Assembly: GCA_040007355.1 (NCBI GenBank)
Contig: JBDTVE010000032.1
Coordinates: forward strand, 1-8,687
DNA length: 8,687 nucleotides
Source: JACMLD01 sp040007355
Lineage (GTDB): Bacteria; Bacteroidota; Bacteroidia; Chitinophagales; Chitinophagaceae
Direction: 5' to 3'
Shown: piece after piece, positions 1 through 5,341 of the stretch
How positions within the stretch are numbered: position 1 is the stretch's first letter
How the letters are laid out: each line of letters starts with the position of its first letter
Position numbers and translations under genes: made by a program
Notes under the pieces: generated by a model
What the model was told of the DNA's origin: nothing
What the model saw: the letters and a program-made list of their open reading frames with translations, nothing else
Database searches by the model: none

Positions 1-437
1 ATAAACTGTATATAGAAAGCGCCGCCTTTTTTCCATCAAACAGCGCAGATGGACATGTTGATTTGTTTCAGGATGGCAGGCGGACCGCAGTAGCCGGCCG
101 GTCGCTCTCCGCGGCCGTGGTGTTGCCGGTGGGTGCCGTACTCACGGCCATCTCCCTACACTATACCAATTCAACAACCAATACGGTTATCGCTCTTTTT
201 TTACGCAAACATGCTGACCGGCATTCGCCTTCGGGAGAAATTGAAATGTCGTTTATTAATCTTCCGCCCCGTACGCTACCCCCCGATAATTATCTAACGG
301 TAACGGATACTTCTTTTCCAGACGGCGGGGTAATCAAAGACCGGTTTCTGCATTATATAGAGATCCCCGGCACGGGCGATTTTGGCGCCGGCGGAAAGTT
401 TACAGTAAGGGGCATGAGCCTCAGTTATACCTATTAA
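1..437 (+). CDS. C-terminal part of a beta-rich, probably surface or extracellular protein (5' end missing)
   Basis: The reading frame is open from base 3 to the TAA stop at 435-437, giving 144 visible residues with no in-frame stop. The gene therefore starts upstream of the window. A TTG at base 63 could serve as a start, but the frame continues cleanly before it and reads like one domain, so I treat it as internal. The visible part alternates hydrophobic and polar residues as in a beta-sandwich. A central stretch (about residues 50-85) has the pattern LPxGAxxTAISLHY, then an Asn/Thr-rich turn, then IALFLRK. This resembles carbohydrate-binding-like or fibre-tip domains at the C-terminus of large secreted Bacteroidota proteins, but that is inference. 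There are no membrane segments and no sorting signal ending in a basic tail. It converges on lysA with 56 bases between the stops, where I see no terminator hairpin. The function is not recognised. Confidence 0.7.
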   Translation, partial: KLYIESAAFFPSNSADGHVDLFQDGRRTAVAGRSLSAAVVLPVGAVLTAISLHYTNSTTNTVIALFLRKHADRHSPSGEIEMSFINLPPRTLPPDNYLTVTDTSFPDGGVIKDRFLHYIEIPGTGDFGAGGKFTVRGMSLSYTY

Positions 438-493
438 ACCTTGCCTGGGAGGGGATATAAAAGAAGCGGATTCCTGAACAGCGCGGATTGATA

Positions 494-1708
494 TTATAAC
501 ACATCAATAATATTTTTCATAAGATCTTCCAGCCCGTCTCTTCTTCGGATAAGGTGGGCCTTACCCTCTTTTACCAATACCTCAGCAGGTTTAAACCGGC
601 TGTTATAATTGGAAGCCATTTCAAAACCATAGGCGCCTGCATTTTTAAAAACCAGCAAATCACCTTCCCGCACTTCGGGCAGCAGGCGGTCTTCGGCAAA
701 AGTATCCGTCTCACAAATATTACCCACTACCGTATACATTTTTTCAGCGCCCCCGGCATTGGATATATTGTCAATAATATGATAGGCGCCATAAAACATG
801 GGCCTGATAAAATGATTAAGCCCGCTGTCTACCCCTGCAAATACAGCCACCGGCGATTCCTTGATAACATTCACCCGCGTAATAAAATAGCCCGCTTCGC
901 TTACCAGAAACTTCCCGGGTTCAAACCAAACCTGCATAGGACGGTTGTATTTTTTTTCAAACCATTCCATTTCCGCCGCTACTTTTTTACCCAAAGAGAC
1001 CATATCGGTTCCCGCTTCGCCGGGTTTATAGGGAACTTTAAAACCGCCGCCAAAATCAAATACTTCCAGTTCGGGAAAATGCTCCGCCAGGCCAAACAAT
1101 ACCTCGATTCCCTTTGCAAATATCTCCACATCTTTTATTTCGCTCCCGGTATGAATGTGCAGGGCCCGTATATGTAACCCGGTGCGTTTCACCAGGTCTA
1201 GTACCTGGCCTGACTGCTCCAGGGGTATCCCAAATTTGCTTTTTTCGTGACCGGTAGAAATTTTCAGGTTGCCACCCCCCATAATATTAGGCCGCAGGCG
1301 TATGCCTACCGGGTAGCTATGACCGAACTTTTTACCGAATTTTTCCAGGTTCGACAAACTGTCTATATTGATATACACGCCCAGTTCACGGGCGGTTTCA
1401 ATTTCACCAAAATCAATATTGCTGGACGTGTATAATATATTGCCGGGTGCAAAGCCTGCCTTCAGCGCCAGCAACACTTCATTGATGGAACTGCAGTCAA
1501 TATTACACCCGATGCTTTTTATATATCGCAACACGTTGATATTGGTAAGGGCTTTACAGGCGTAAAAAAACCGGGTATCCGATTCCTTAAAGGCGGCCTG
1601 CAATATATCGTATTGCTCTTTTATTCTCTCCGCGTGGTATACGTATACCGGTGTTCCAAATTCACCGGCGATCTCTTTTAATTGCGTTGCTGATAATTGT
1701 TCTGCCAT
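494..1708 (-). CDS. lysA: Diaminopimelate decarboxylase
   Basis: This PLP enzyme converts meso-diaminopimelate to L-lysine and CO2 in the cytoplasm, the last step of lysine synthesis. The 404-residue product has the fold-type III layout. The barrel carries the PLP-binding lysine K52 in FFYACKALTN, then SKFG at 157-160, the HIHTGSE motif at 184-190 and the phosphate-binding FDFGGGF at 217-223. The C-terminal beta domain carries catalytic C332 in ICETD, AGAYG at 357-361 and Y368 in NYNSR. The length is normal for the family. The start is the ATG at 1708 (MAEQLSATQL). A GTG at 1732 would add eight residues, but family members normally begin close to this ATG. No Shine-Dalgarno is evident, as is common in this phylum. 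The usual EPGR motif reads EPGK at 263-266. The gene stands alone: 717 bases separate it from scpB upstream, and its 3' end faces the preceding plus-strand gene. I found no clear TAnnTTTG promoter. Confidence 0.96.
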   Translation of the reverse strand: MAEQLSATQLKEIAGEFGTPVYVYHAERIKEQYDILQAAFKESDTRFFYACKALTNINVLRYIKSIGCNIDCSSINEVLLALKAGFAPGNILYTSSNIDFGEIETARELGVYINIDSLSNLEKFGKKFGHSYPVGIRLRPNIMGGGNLKISTGHEKSKFGIPLEQSGQVLDLVKRTGLHIRALHIHTGSEIKDVEIFAKGIEVLFGLAEHFPELEVFDFGGGFKVPYKPGEAGTDMVSLGKKVAAEMEWFEKKYNRPMQVWFEPGKFLVSEAGYFITRVNVIKESPVAVFAGVDSGLNHFIRPMFYGAYHIIDNISNAGGAEKMYTVVGNICETDTFAEDRLLPEVREGDLLVFKNAGAYGFEMASNYNSRFKPAEVLVKEGKAHLIRRRDGLEDLMKNIIDVL

Positions 1709-1975
1709 AGTTTGCGAATATACAAATAGCACGCGAACCTTTGGCCCCGCGGAGCGGTGAGGGCTAATGGCGCCGTTGCAATACGGGCGCTGGTGGGTAA
1801 CAATATTGGTGTGGATTGTCTTTCCGAGTAAACAATTAGTAGAACCAAAGTTCTTTGAAAATGACAGGTATGTACGAGCTTCGCTCTGATAAAAAAGTAA
1901 TTTGCGGCAGCATAGCAGTTCCTCGATTTAGTGTCTTGTACCTGATCTCGAGTTTTGCTTCAAAGAAAAGTCTCA

Positions 1976-2010
1976 TTGTCATCCCGACCCAAATTTTTGT
2001 CATCCTGACC
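1976..2010. repeat. Tandem pair of a 14-base repeat, REP-like intergenic element
   Basis: The unit TTGTCATCCYGACC occurs twice in direct orientation, at 1976-1989 and 1997-2010, a period of 21 bases. The two copies differ only at the Y (C in the first, T in the second). The second copy is followed by TTAGGAAGGAT, so its ATCCT and the later AGGAT form a small imperfect inverted repeat. Short GTCATCC-type elements are often scattered through intergenic DNA of Bacteroidota and other bacteria. Assigning this pair to such a family is inference, since only one locus is visible. Confidence 0.5.
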
Positions 2011-2351
2011 TTAGGAAGGATTTGCTTCCGCGGCAATTCCAGAAATTCTTTTAATACACTAGCTCAAAGTCGGCCGGGCTTCGTACCCACTACGCCGCTG
2101 CGTTTTTTTTTGAGGTTGTGATTGAGCTTTAGCAGGTCTTTCACTCATTCCTATCCTCGACTATTGAATAAAGCTCACAAACCGCAGGTTCATCAACACC
2201 CCTAAAAAAATAATAAGCCGTTGATAAAAAACGAGGCGAGTTTTGCGGGTACTGGTGTCAGTAGCTCGCATATATGTTTCAGATTTATGGTTGCTCAACA
2301 AAAGGCAGATTTATACAAATAGGCTAAAAAGCTTACTGTTCAAATTGCTGA

Positions 2352-2420
2352 GAACCAGCTTCCAGCATAATATATCCTTGACAAACAGGGCCCGTAACGG
2401 GGTTGTTCCGATGCTGGTTC
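2352..2420 (-). other. Inverted-repeat cluster directly downstream of scpB
   Basis: GAACCAGC (2352-2359) is matched by GCTGGTTC (2413-2420), eight of eight bases. An overlapping pair, CCAGCAT (2362-2368) and ATGCTGG (2411-2417), competes for the same arm, so only one of the two stems can form. Between them sits a small hairpin CCCG-TAA-CGGG (2391-2401), with AACA/TGTT pairing further out. In the scpB transcript this structure starts five bases after the stop codon. No U-run follows, so it is not a standard intrinsic terminator. It may protect the 3' end or halt transcription in another way. Confidence 0.4.
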
Positions 2421-2425
2421 CGCTA

Positions 2426-3211
2426 CTATTTTTCCATGTCGTCCTGATCTCCTTCGCCGTTCCCGGTCTCCTGGTCTTCGTCTTGGGGGTCTGTCTGTGT
2501 GCCGGGTTCTTCTTCCACAGCGCTCACCAGTTCACCATCGGGGGTAACGGCCAGAAATTCCGCGCTTTCTTCTACCATCAGCATTTCTATGCCCGGTTCA
2601 CCTGTTATTGCTTCCTGTGCACCTTCCGTAGTCTTGTTTATATAAGTGGCTTCCACGGCCTGGTCGGCAAGCACCTCTTTTATTTTTGGTAAATCGTCAG
2701 CGGAATTGATACCAAAATAATCCATAAAAGATTTAGACGTTGTATATATCAGCGGCTTACCGGGCAGGTTCTCATTACGGCCGGTGATGATCACCAGTTC
2801 TTTTTCCAGGAGACGTTGTACGGCGTAATCGCAGTTTACACCGCGGATGGCTTCAATCTCACTTTTGGTAATGGGTTGTTTATAGGCAATAATGGCCAGG
2901 GTCTCCAGCGCTGCGGAAGAGAGCCGTTTTAAAAATTTGTCGCCGTTTAACTGGGCAATCGTTTTATGAAAATCTTTTTTTGTCAGGAATTGCCAGCCAC
3001 CACCACTCTGCCTTATTTCAAACGGGTAAAACGGGCTGTTGTATTTTTCAACAATGCCTTCTATGGCAGACTCTACCTGGTCCAGCACAATTTTATCTTC
3101 CATAAAACCAAAGGCGTTATTAACGATCTCCGTAATTTCAAGTGCGGTCAGCGCCTTATCGCTGGCAAAAATAACCGCCTCTATATGTGGTATAATATTT
3201 CCTATTTCCAT
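2426..3211 (-). CDS. scpB: Segregation and condensation protein B
   Basis: ScpB is the winged-helix (kleisin-interacting) subunit that, with ScpA and SMC, forms the bacterial condensin complex on the nucleoid. The 261-residue product shows an N-terminal winged-helix domain (about 6-85, starting IEAVIFASDKALT) and a second one (about 97-170) with the diagnostic run LSSAALETLAIIAYKQPIT at 97-115. EIEAIRGVN follows at 118-126, then a PGKPLIY wing at 150-156 and the DYFGI block at 164-168. The start is the ATG at 3211, because the first helix begins immediately after it. After residue 180 there is an extra tail of about 80 residues that is rich in Glu/Asp and probably disordered. Many ScpB proteins stop near 180-200 residues. 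scpA is not in the window. A TAnnTTTG element lies 19-26 bases upstream of the start, and the atpG terminator isolates the gene from atpG. Confidence 0.95.
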   Translation of the reverse strand: MEIGNIIPHIEAVIFASDKALTALEITEIVNNAFGFMEDKIVLDQVESAIEGIVEKYNSPFYPFEIRQSGGGWQFLTKKDFHKTIAQLNGDKFLKRLSSAALETLAIIAYKQPITKSEIEAIRGVNCDYAVQRLLEKELVIITGRNENLPGKPLIYTTSKSFMDYFGINSADDLPKIKEVLADQAVEATYINKTTEGAQEAITGEPGIEMLMVEESAEFLAVTPDGELVSAVEEEPGTQTDPQDEDQETGNGEGDQDDMEK

Positions 3212-3229
3212 GCCTTACTGGTTAAAGAG

Positions 3230-3237
3230 CAAATCTA
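3230..3237 (-). promoter_or_regulatory. Candidate Bacteroidota -7 promoter element of scpB
   Basis: On the minus strand this reads TAGATTTG, a full match to the Bacteroidota -7 consensus TAnnTTTG. It lies downstream of the atpG terminator and 18 bases before the scpB ATG. I see no good TTTG box 17-23 bases further upstream. The leader would be very short, about a dozen bases. It is a moderate candidate on the -7 box alone. Confidence 0.4.
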
Positions 3238-3276
3238 AACTTTACCCATTGTTACGGTAATCGGTATCCCCGCTAA

Positions 3277-3285
3277 TTATCCACA
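3277..3285 (+). promoter_or_regulatory. Perfect DnaA-box sequence upstream of scpB
   Basis: The nine bases are TTATCCACA, identical to the high-affinity DnaA box. It sits between the atpG terminator and the scpB promoter candidate, about 40 bases upstream of the latter. No second perfect box is seen nearby, so this is not an origin. It could be a regulatory or titration site for DnaA, or chance: with equal base frequencies roughly 0.07 such matches are expected in this window over both strands. Confidence 0.35.
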
Positions 3286-3298
3286 ACTTACTAAAGAA

Positions 3299-3321
3299 AA
3301 ACCCTCCTGTGCGGAGGGTTT
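3299..3321 (-). terminator. Intrinsic terminator after atpG
   Basis: A perfect 9-bp stem AAACCCTCC / GGAGGGTTT encloses the 5-base loop 3308-3312. Read on the minus strand it is followed directly by TTCTTT, continuing the T run of the stem, as expected of a Rho-independent terminator. It lies 90 bases past the atpG stop and 88 bases before the scpB start. It therefore ends the atpG transcript and separates the two genes. Confidence 0.88.
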
Positions 3322-3327
3322 CCAGCA

Positions 3328-3357
3328 AATTTATCGGTTGATTTTTTGCGATAAATT
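3328..3357 (-). other. AT-rich hairpin in the atpG 3' untranslated region
   Basis: AATTTATCG (3328-3336) and CGATAAATT (3349-3357) form a perfect 9-bp inverted repeat around a 12-base loop. In the atpG transcript it comes six bases before the GC-rich terminator stem, so the mRNA ends in two consecutive hairpins. This could be a binding site for a protein or an mRNA-stability element; the sequence does not say which. Confidence 0.5.
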
Positions 3358-3410
3358 CATTAGAGGCATTCAGAAGGCTATCCTGTTCTTCCCGCGGTTA
3401 TCTATTTATT

Positions 3411-4295
3411 TTATCCTTGCAAAGCCGCTGCACCACTTACAATTTCTGTAAGCTCGGTGGTAATAGCTGCCTGCCGGGCACGGTTATAAGATATTTTCAG
3501 CGATTTCAATAACTCATTGGCATTTTCGCTTGCCTTATCCATGGCCGTCATACGGGCTCCGTGTTCAGAAGCATTGGCATCCAGCACAGCTTTAAACAAC
3601 TGCGTATTTAATATTTTGGGCATCAGTTCCGCAATAATCTCATTTTTTGACGGCTCAAAAATAAAATCGTTCTTTTTCTTATTGTCTGCAATGCCGGTTG
3701 CCTTGGGTATCGGCAAAAATCTTTCCACCGCAAAACGCTGGGTAGCGGCATTTTTAAACTCACTATACACCAGTTCCACCACATCGAATTCCTTGTTTTC
3801 AAAAGCTTTAACGGCAGCCTGCGCGCAGGCCTGCACATTTTCAAAGCTGAGGTTCAGAAATATATCCTTAAACCGGTCATTGGCATGGTAACTGCCTTTT
3901 ATAAAAGACTCATATCCTTTTTTACCGATATTCCATACATGCACATTCCCTTTTGCAAACTGGGCTGCATACTTCTCTGTAACGGTTTGCCTGGTGAGCT
4001 TAATAATATTTGAATTATAGGCGCCGGCCAGACCGCGGTCGCTGGTGATAACAATAAATAATACTTTTTCTACCGGCCGCGCTACAGACAGAGACCCATC
4101 GTCTGCGTTATCGGAATCGCTCACAATATTACTCAGCATTTCCTGCAGTTTCCTGGCATAGGGACGCATTTGTGTAATGGCGTCCTGTGCACGACGTAAT
4201 TTGGCGGCACTCACCATTTTCATGGCCTTCGTGATCTGCTGCGTGCTCTGTACCGATTTAATCCTGTTACGAACCTCTTTTAATGCGCCACTCAT
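3411..4295 (-). CDS. atpG: ATP synthase F1 sector, gamma subunit
   Basis: The gamma subunit forms the rotating central stalk of F1Fo ATP synthase, coupling proton flow in the membrane sector to catalysis in the alpha3beta3 head on the cytoplasmic side. The 294-residue product starts with the canonical N-terminal helix (KEVRNRIKSVQSTQQITKAM at 6-25, then MVSAAKLRRAQ). It carries the conserved ITSDRGLAGAYN at 83-94 in the Rossmann-like domain. It ends in the C-terminal helix SEHGARMTAMDKASENA (243-259) followed by SYNRARQAAITTELTEIV at 269-286. The frame is open 60 bases further upstream, but homology begins at the ATG at 4295 (MSGALKEV), so I use that start. Length is normal for the family. 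No other ATP synthase gene flanks it, which is unusual, since atpG normally follows atpA. It has its own promoter candidate and terminator, so it seems to be transcribed alone. Confidence 0.96.
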   Translation of the reverse strand: MSGALKEVRNRIKSVQSTQQITKAMKMVSAAKLRRAQDAITQMRPYARKLQEMLSNIVSDSDNADDGSLSVARPVEKVLFIVITSDRGLAGAYNSNIIKLTRQTVTEKYAAQFAKGNVHVWNIGKKGYESFIKGSYHANDRFKDIFLNLSFENVQACAQAAVKAFENKEFDVVELVYSEFKNAATQRFAVERFLPIPKATGIADNKKKNDFIFEPSKNEIIAELMPKILNTQLFKAVLDANASEHGARMTAMDKASENANELLKSLKISYNRARQAAITTELTEIVSGAAALQG

Positions 4296-4366
4296 GTATT
4301 TAACTGGTTGATAGGTTGTTTGGTTGCCTGTTTTTACCGGGAATAATAAGCTCACTTTTCAGGCCG

Positions 4367-4397
4367 CAAAGGTATAGGAATGGAGCTAAAATTCAAG
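4367..4397 (-). promoter_or_regulatory. Candidate Bacteroidota promoter of atpG
   Basis: On the minus strand the -7 box TACCTTTG (4374-4367) matches TAnnTTTG exactly. A CTTG box (4397-4394, one mismatch to TTTG) lies 19 bases upstream, the spacing expected for the Bacteroidota housekeeping sigma factor. Transcription would begin near 4360, giving a leader of about 65 bases before the atpG ATG. It sits in the gap after the stop of the preceding minus-strand gene. Confidence 0.6.
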
Positions 4398-4435
4398 CGG
4401 TATTTTTTGGGTTCCCTGACCCCTCAGAACCAGCG

Positions 4436-5062
4436 TTATAAGGTGTTGGCGGGCCTGGCAGGGGTAGCAACCACGGCCCTGCCCAGCGGTATAATAAACC
4501 CGATACTATTGGGCGCCAGTTGCATGCCATTTAACGCCTTGTATAATTTTTTACCGTGCCGGTTATGGGTAATAAACATAACAGCATCAAATAACAACAA
4601 AAAGCTGCCTTGTACCAAGATGCTTTTGCCGTATCCGCGGAATCTATCGGGGTCGCTGCGGCTGTTTGCTTTTTCCAGGAACCAGGCGCCTCCGGCCATA
4701 TAGGCCAGATCAAGCCCGGCGTTAAAAATAAATGTCTTTTCTACCCTTGACTGTTCGGTTACCGAGGCCGCCAAAGATAAATCGCCGTTGGTTTTCCGCG
4801 CTCCCAGGTAACCGGGCAGTGCAATCAGCAGGTTTACCCCGCCCCAGAGCAGGTTCATCTGGTGAAAATATTTTGCTTGGCCGCCAGCAGACAGACCGAT
4901 AATACCCGAACCAATATTGGCTACCGACCATGCGCTCAATACTAGGAACCCGGTTTGATTGATACGGGCCCTTTCTTTATTAAATCCGGGCAATCCATTC
5001 TGTGCGAACAGGCCGCAAGTAAAAACAAGGAAAGCAACCAATAATGCCATATATTTCATCAT
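4436..5062 (-). CDS. Exported or membrane protein of unknown function
   Basis: The 208-residue product begins with a typical Sec signal: MMKY, a hydrophobic core ALLVAFLVFTCGLFA, then a likely cleavage near AQ-NG. Three or four further hydrophobic stretches follow: FLVLSAWSVANIGSGIIGL, LLWGGVNLLIALPGYLGA, IFNAGLDLAYMAGGAWFL and SILVQGSFLLLFDAVMFI, with a last weak one near the C-terminus (SIGFIIPLG). This suggests a small multi-span membrane protein. The phrase KYFHQMNLLWGGVN looks like a family signature that I associate with uncharacterised Bacteroidota proteins, but I cannot name the family. The start is chosen at the ATG pair 5062/5059, just ahead of the signal peptide. A TTG 15 bases further up is less likely. 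It is divergent from secA and followed by atpG, 140 bases away. An 8-bp inverted repeat abuts its start codon. There is no terminator with a U tail after it. Confidence 0.85.
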   Translation of the reverse strand: MMKYMALLVAFLVFTCGLFAQNGLPGFNKERARINQTGFLVLSAWSVANIGSGIIGLSAGGQAKYFHQMNLLWGGVNLLIALPGYLGARKTNGDLSLAASVTEQSRVEKTFIFNAGLDLAYMAGGAWFLEKANSRSDPDRFRGYGKSILVQGSFLLLFDAVMFITHNRHGKKLYKALNGMQLAPNSIGFIIPLGRAVVATPARPANTL

Positions 5063-5120
5063 TACCTGAAAATACAAAAAAAGATCCAGGGGCTGTTTTT
5101 AACAACCCGTTATTCAGGTA
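5063..5120 (-). promoter_or_regulatory. Nested stem-loops next to the start codon of the unknown membrane gene
   Basis: TACCTGAA (5063-5070) and TTCAGGTA (5113-5120) form a perfect 8-bp outer stem. Inside it, GGGCTGTT (5090-5097) and AACAACCC (5101-5108) form an 8-bp hairpin, with one G-U pair in the minus-strand RNA, around a 3-base loop. In the minus-strand transcript the second outer arm ends right at the AUG, and a T7 run follows the inner hairpin by a few bases. This could limit ribosome access or act as an attenuator, if transcription starts upstream of 5120. No promoter was located. Confidence 0.35.
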
Positions 5121-5218
5121 GGAAGATGCGCCCGGGCGGCAAGAGAAACGGTTGCTAACTGACTGTAAACAAGCCTATTTTACATATTTCGGCCCTCCCT
5201 TTCTCAAAAACACCTGCT

Positions 5219-5248
5219 TTTGAACTACCGCCCGATTGCTTACCTTTG
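5219..5248 (+). promoter_or_regulatory. Candidate Bacteroidota promoter of secA
   Basis: TTTG (5219-5222) is followed 18 bases later by TACCTTTG (5241-5248), an exact match to the -7 consensus TAnnTTTG. This is the best promoter match in the window. It predicts a start near 5254 and a leader of about 88 bases before the secA ATG. The -7 octamer is identical to that of the atpG candidate. Confidence 0.65.
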
Positions 5249-5260
5249 CTCCCCTGTCAA

Positions 5261-5293
5261 TTTGGCTACAGCCTATATTCTGCACCATATTTG
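5261..5293 (+). promoter_or_regulatory. Possible second promoter of secA
   Basis: TTTG (5261-5264), a 21-base spacer and CATATTTG (5286-5293), one mismatch from TAnnTTTG, form a weaker promoter-like pair downstream of the first one. If used, it would give a leader of about 43 bases. Confidence 0.3.
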
Positions 5294-5341
5294 ACAATAA
5301 AAAATTCTTGAATATCTTAATAACATTTTAACCAGCGATCT

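Larger units (their letters stand above)
1709..2425. other. Long gap between scpB and lysA with repeats but no convincing gene
   Basis: These 717 bases have no frame with family-like composition on either strand. The longest open frames translate into low-complexity or repeat-derived peptides. The stretch contains a tandem pair of a 14-base repeat (1976-2010), an AT-rich zone around 2100-2240 with a T9 run at 2103-2111, an inverted repeat GAGCTTTA/TAAAGCTC (2124-2131 and 2169-2176), two tiny minus-strand frames (2161-2271 and 2059-2148) and an inverted-repeat cluster just after scpB (2352-2420). It must also hold the lysA promoter, which I could not place. It may be a repeat insertion or decayed sequence. 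No tRNA, rRNA or known riboswitch is apparent. Confidence 0.6.

Noticed and set aside
438..493. Terminator between the two convergent genes at the left end
   Set aside because: No stem longer than three or four base pairs and no T run were found; the short direct repeat CGGATT is too small to interpret.
554..1177. Plus-strand frame of 207 residues inside lysA
   Set aside because: It overlaps the full-length lysA with all catalytic motifs on the other strand, and its composition is that of an antisense shadow.
1855..2121. Plus-strand frame of 88 residues in the lysA-scpB gap
   Set aside because: It runs through the tandem repeat and the T9 run; the peptide has no domain-like composition and no promoter precedes it.
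2180..2210. GGTTCATC, resembling a tRNA T-loop
   Set aside because: The flanking bases cannot form the 5-bp T stem and no acceptor or anticodon arm is found.
2243..2692. Plus-strand frame of 149 residues over the scpB 3' end
   Set aside because: More than half is antisense to the scpB tail; the rest is gap sequence with low-complexity Phe-rich translation and no start context.
3277..3285. Replication origin suggested by the DnaA box
   Set aside because: Only one perfect box is present, with no cluster, no AT-rich unwinding region of note and no dnaA or dnaN neighbour.
4409..4431. Hairpin GGTT-CTGA / TCAG-AACC after the unknown membrane gene, considered as its terminator
   Set aside because: On the minus strand the stem is followed by A residues rather than a U run; the T run lies on the wrong side.
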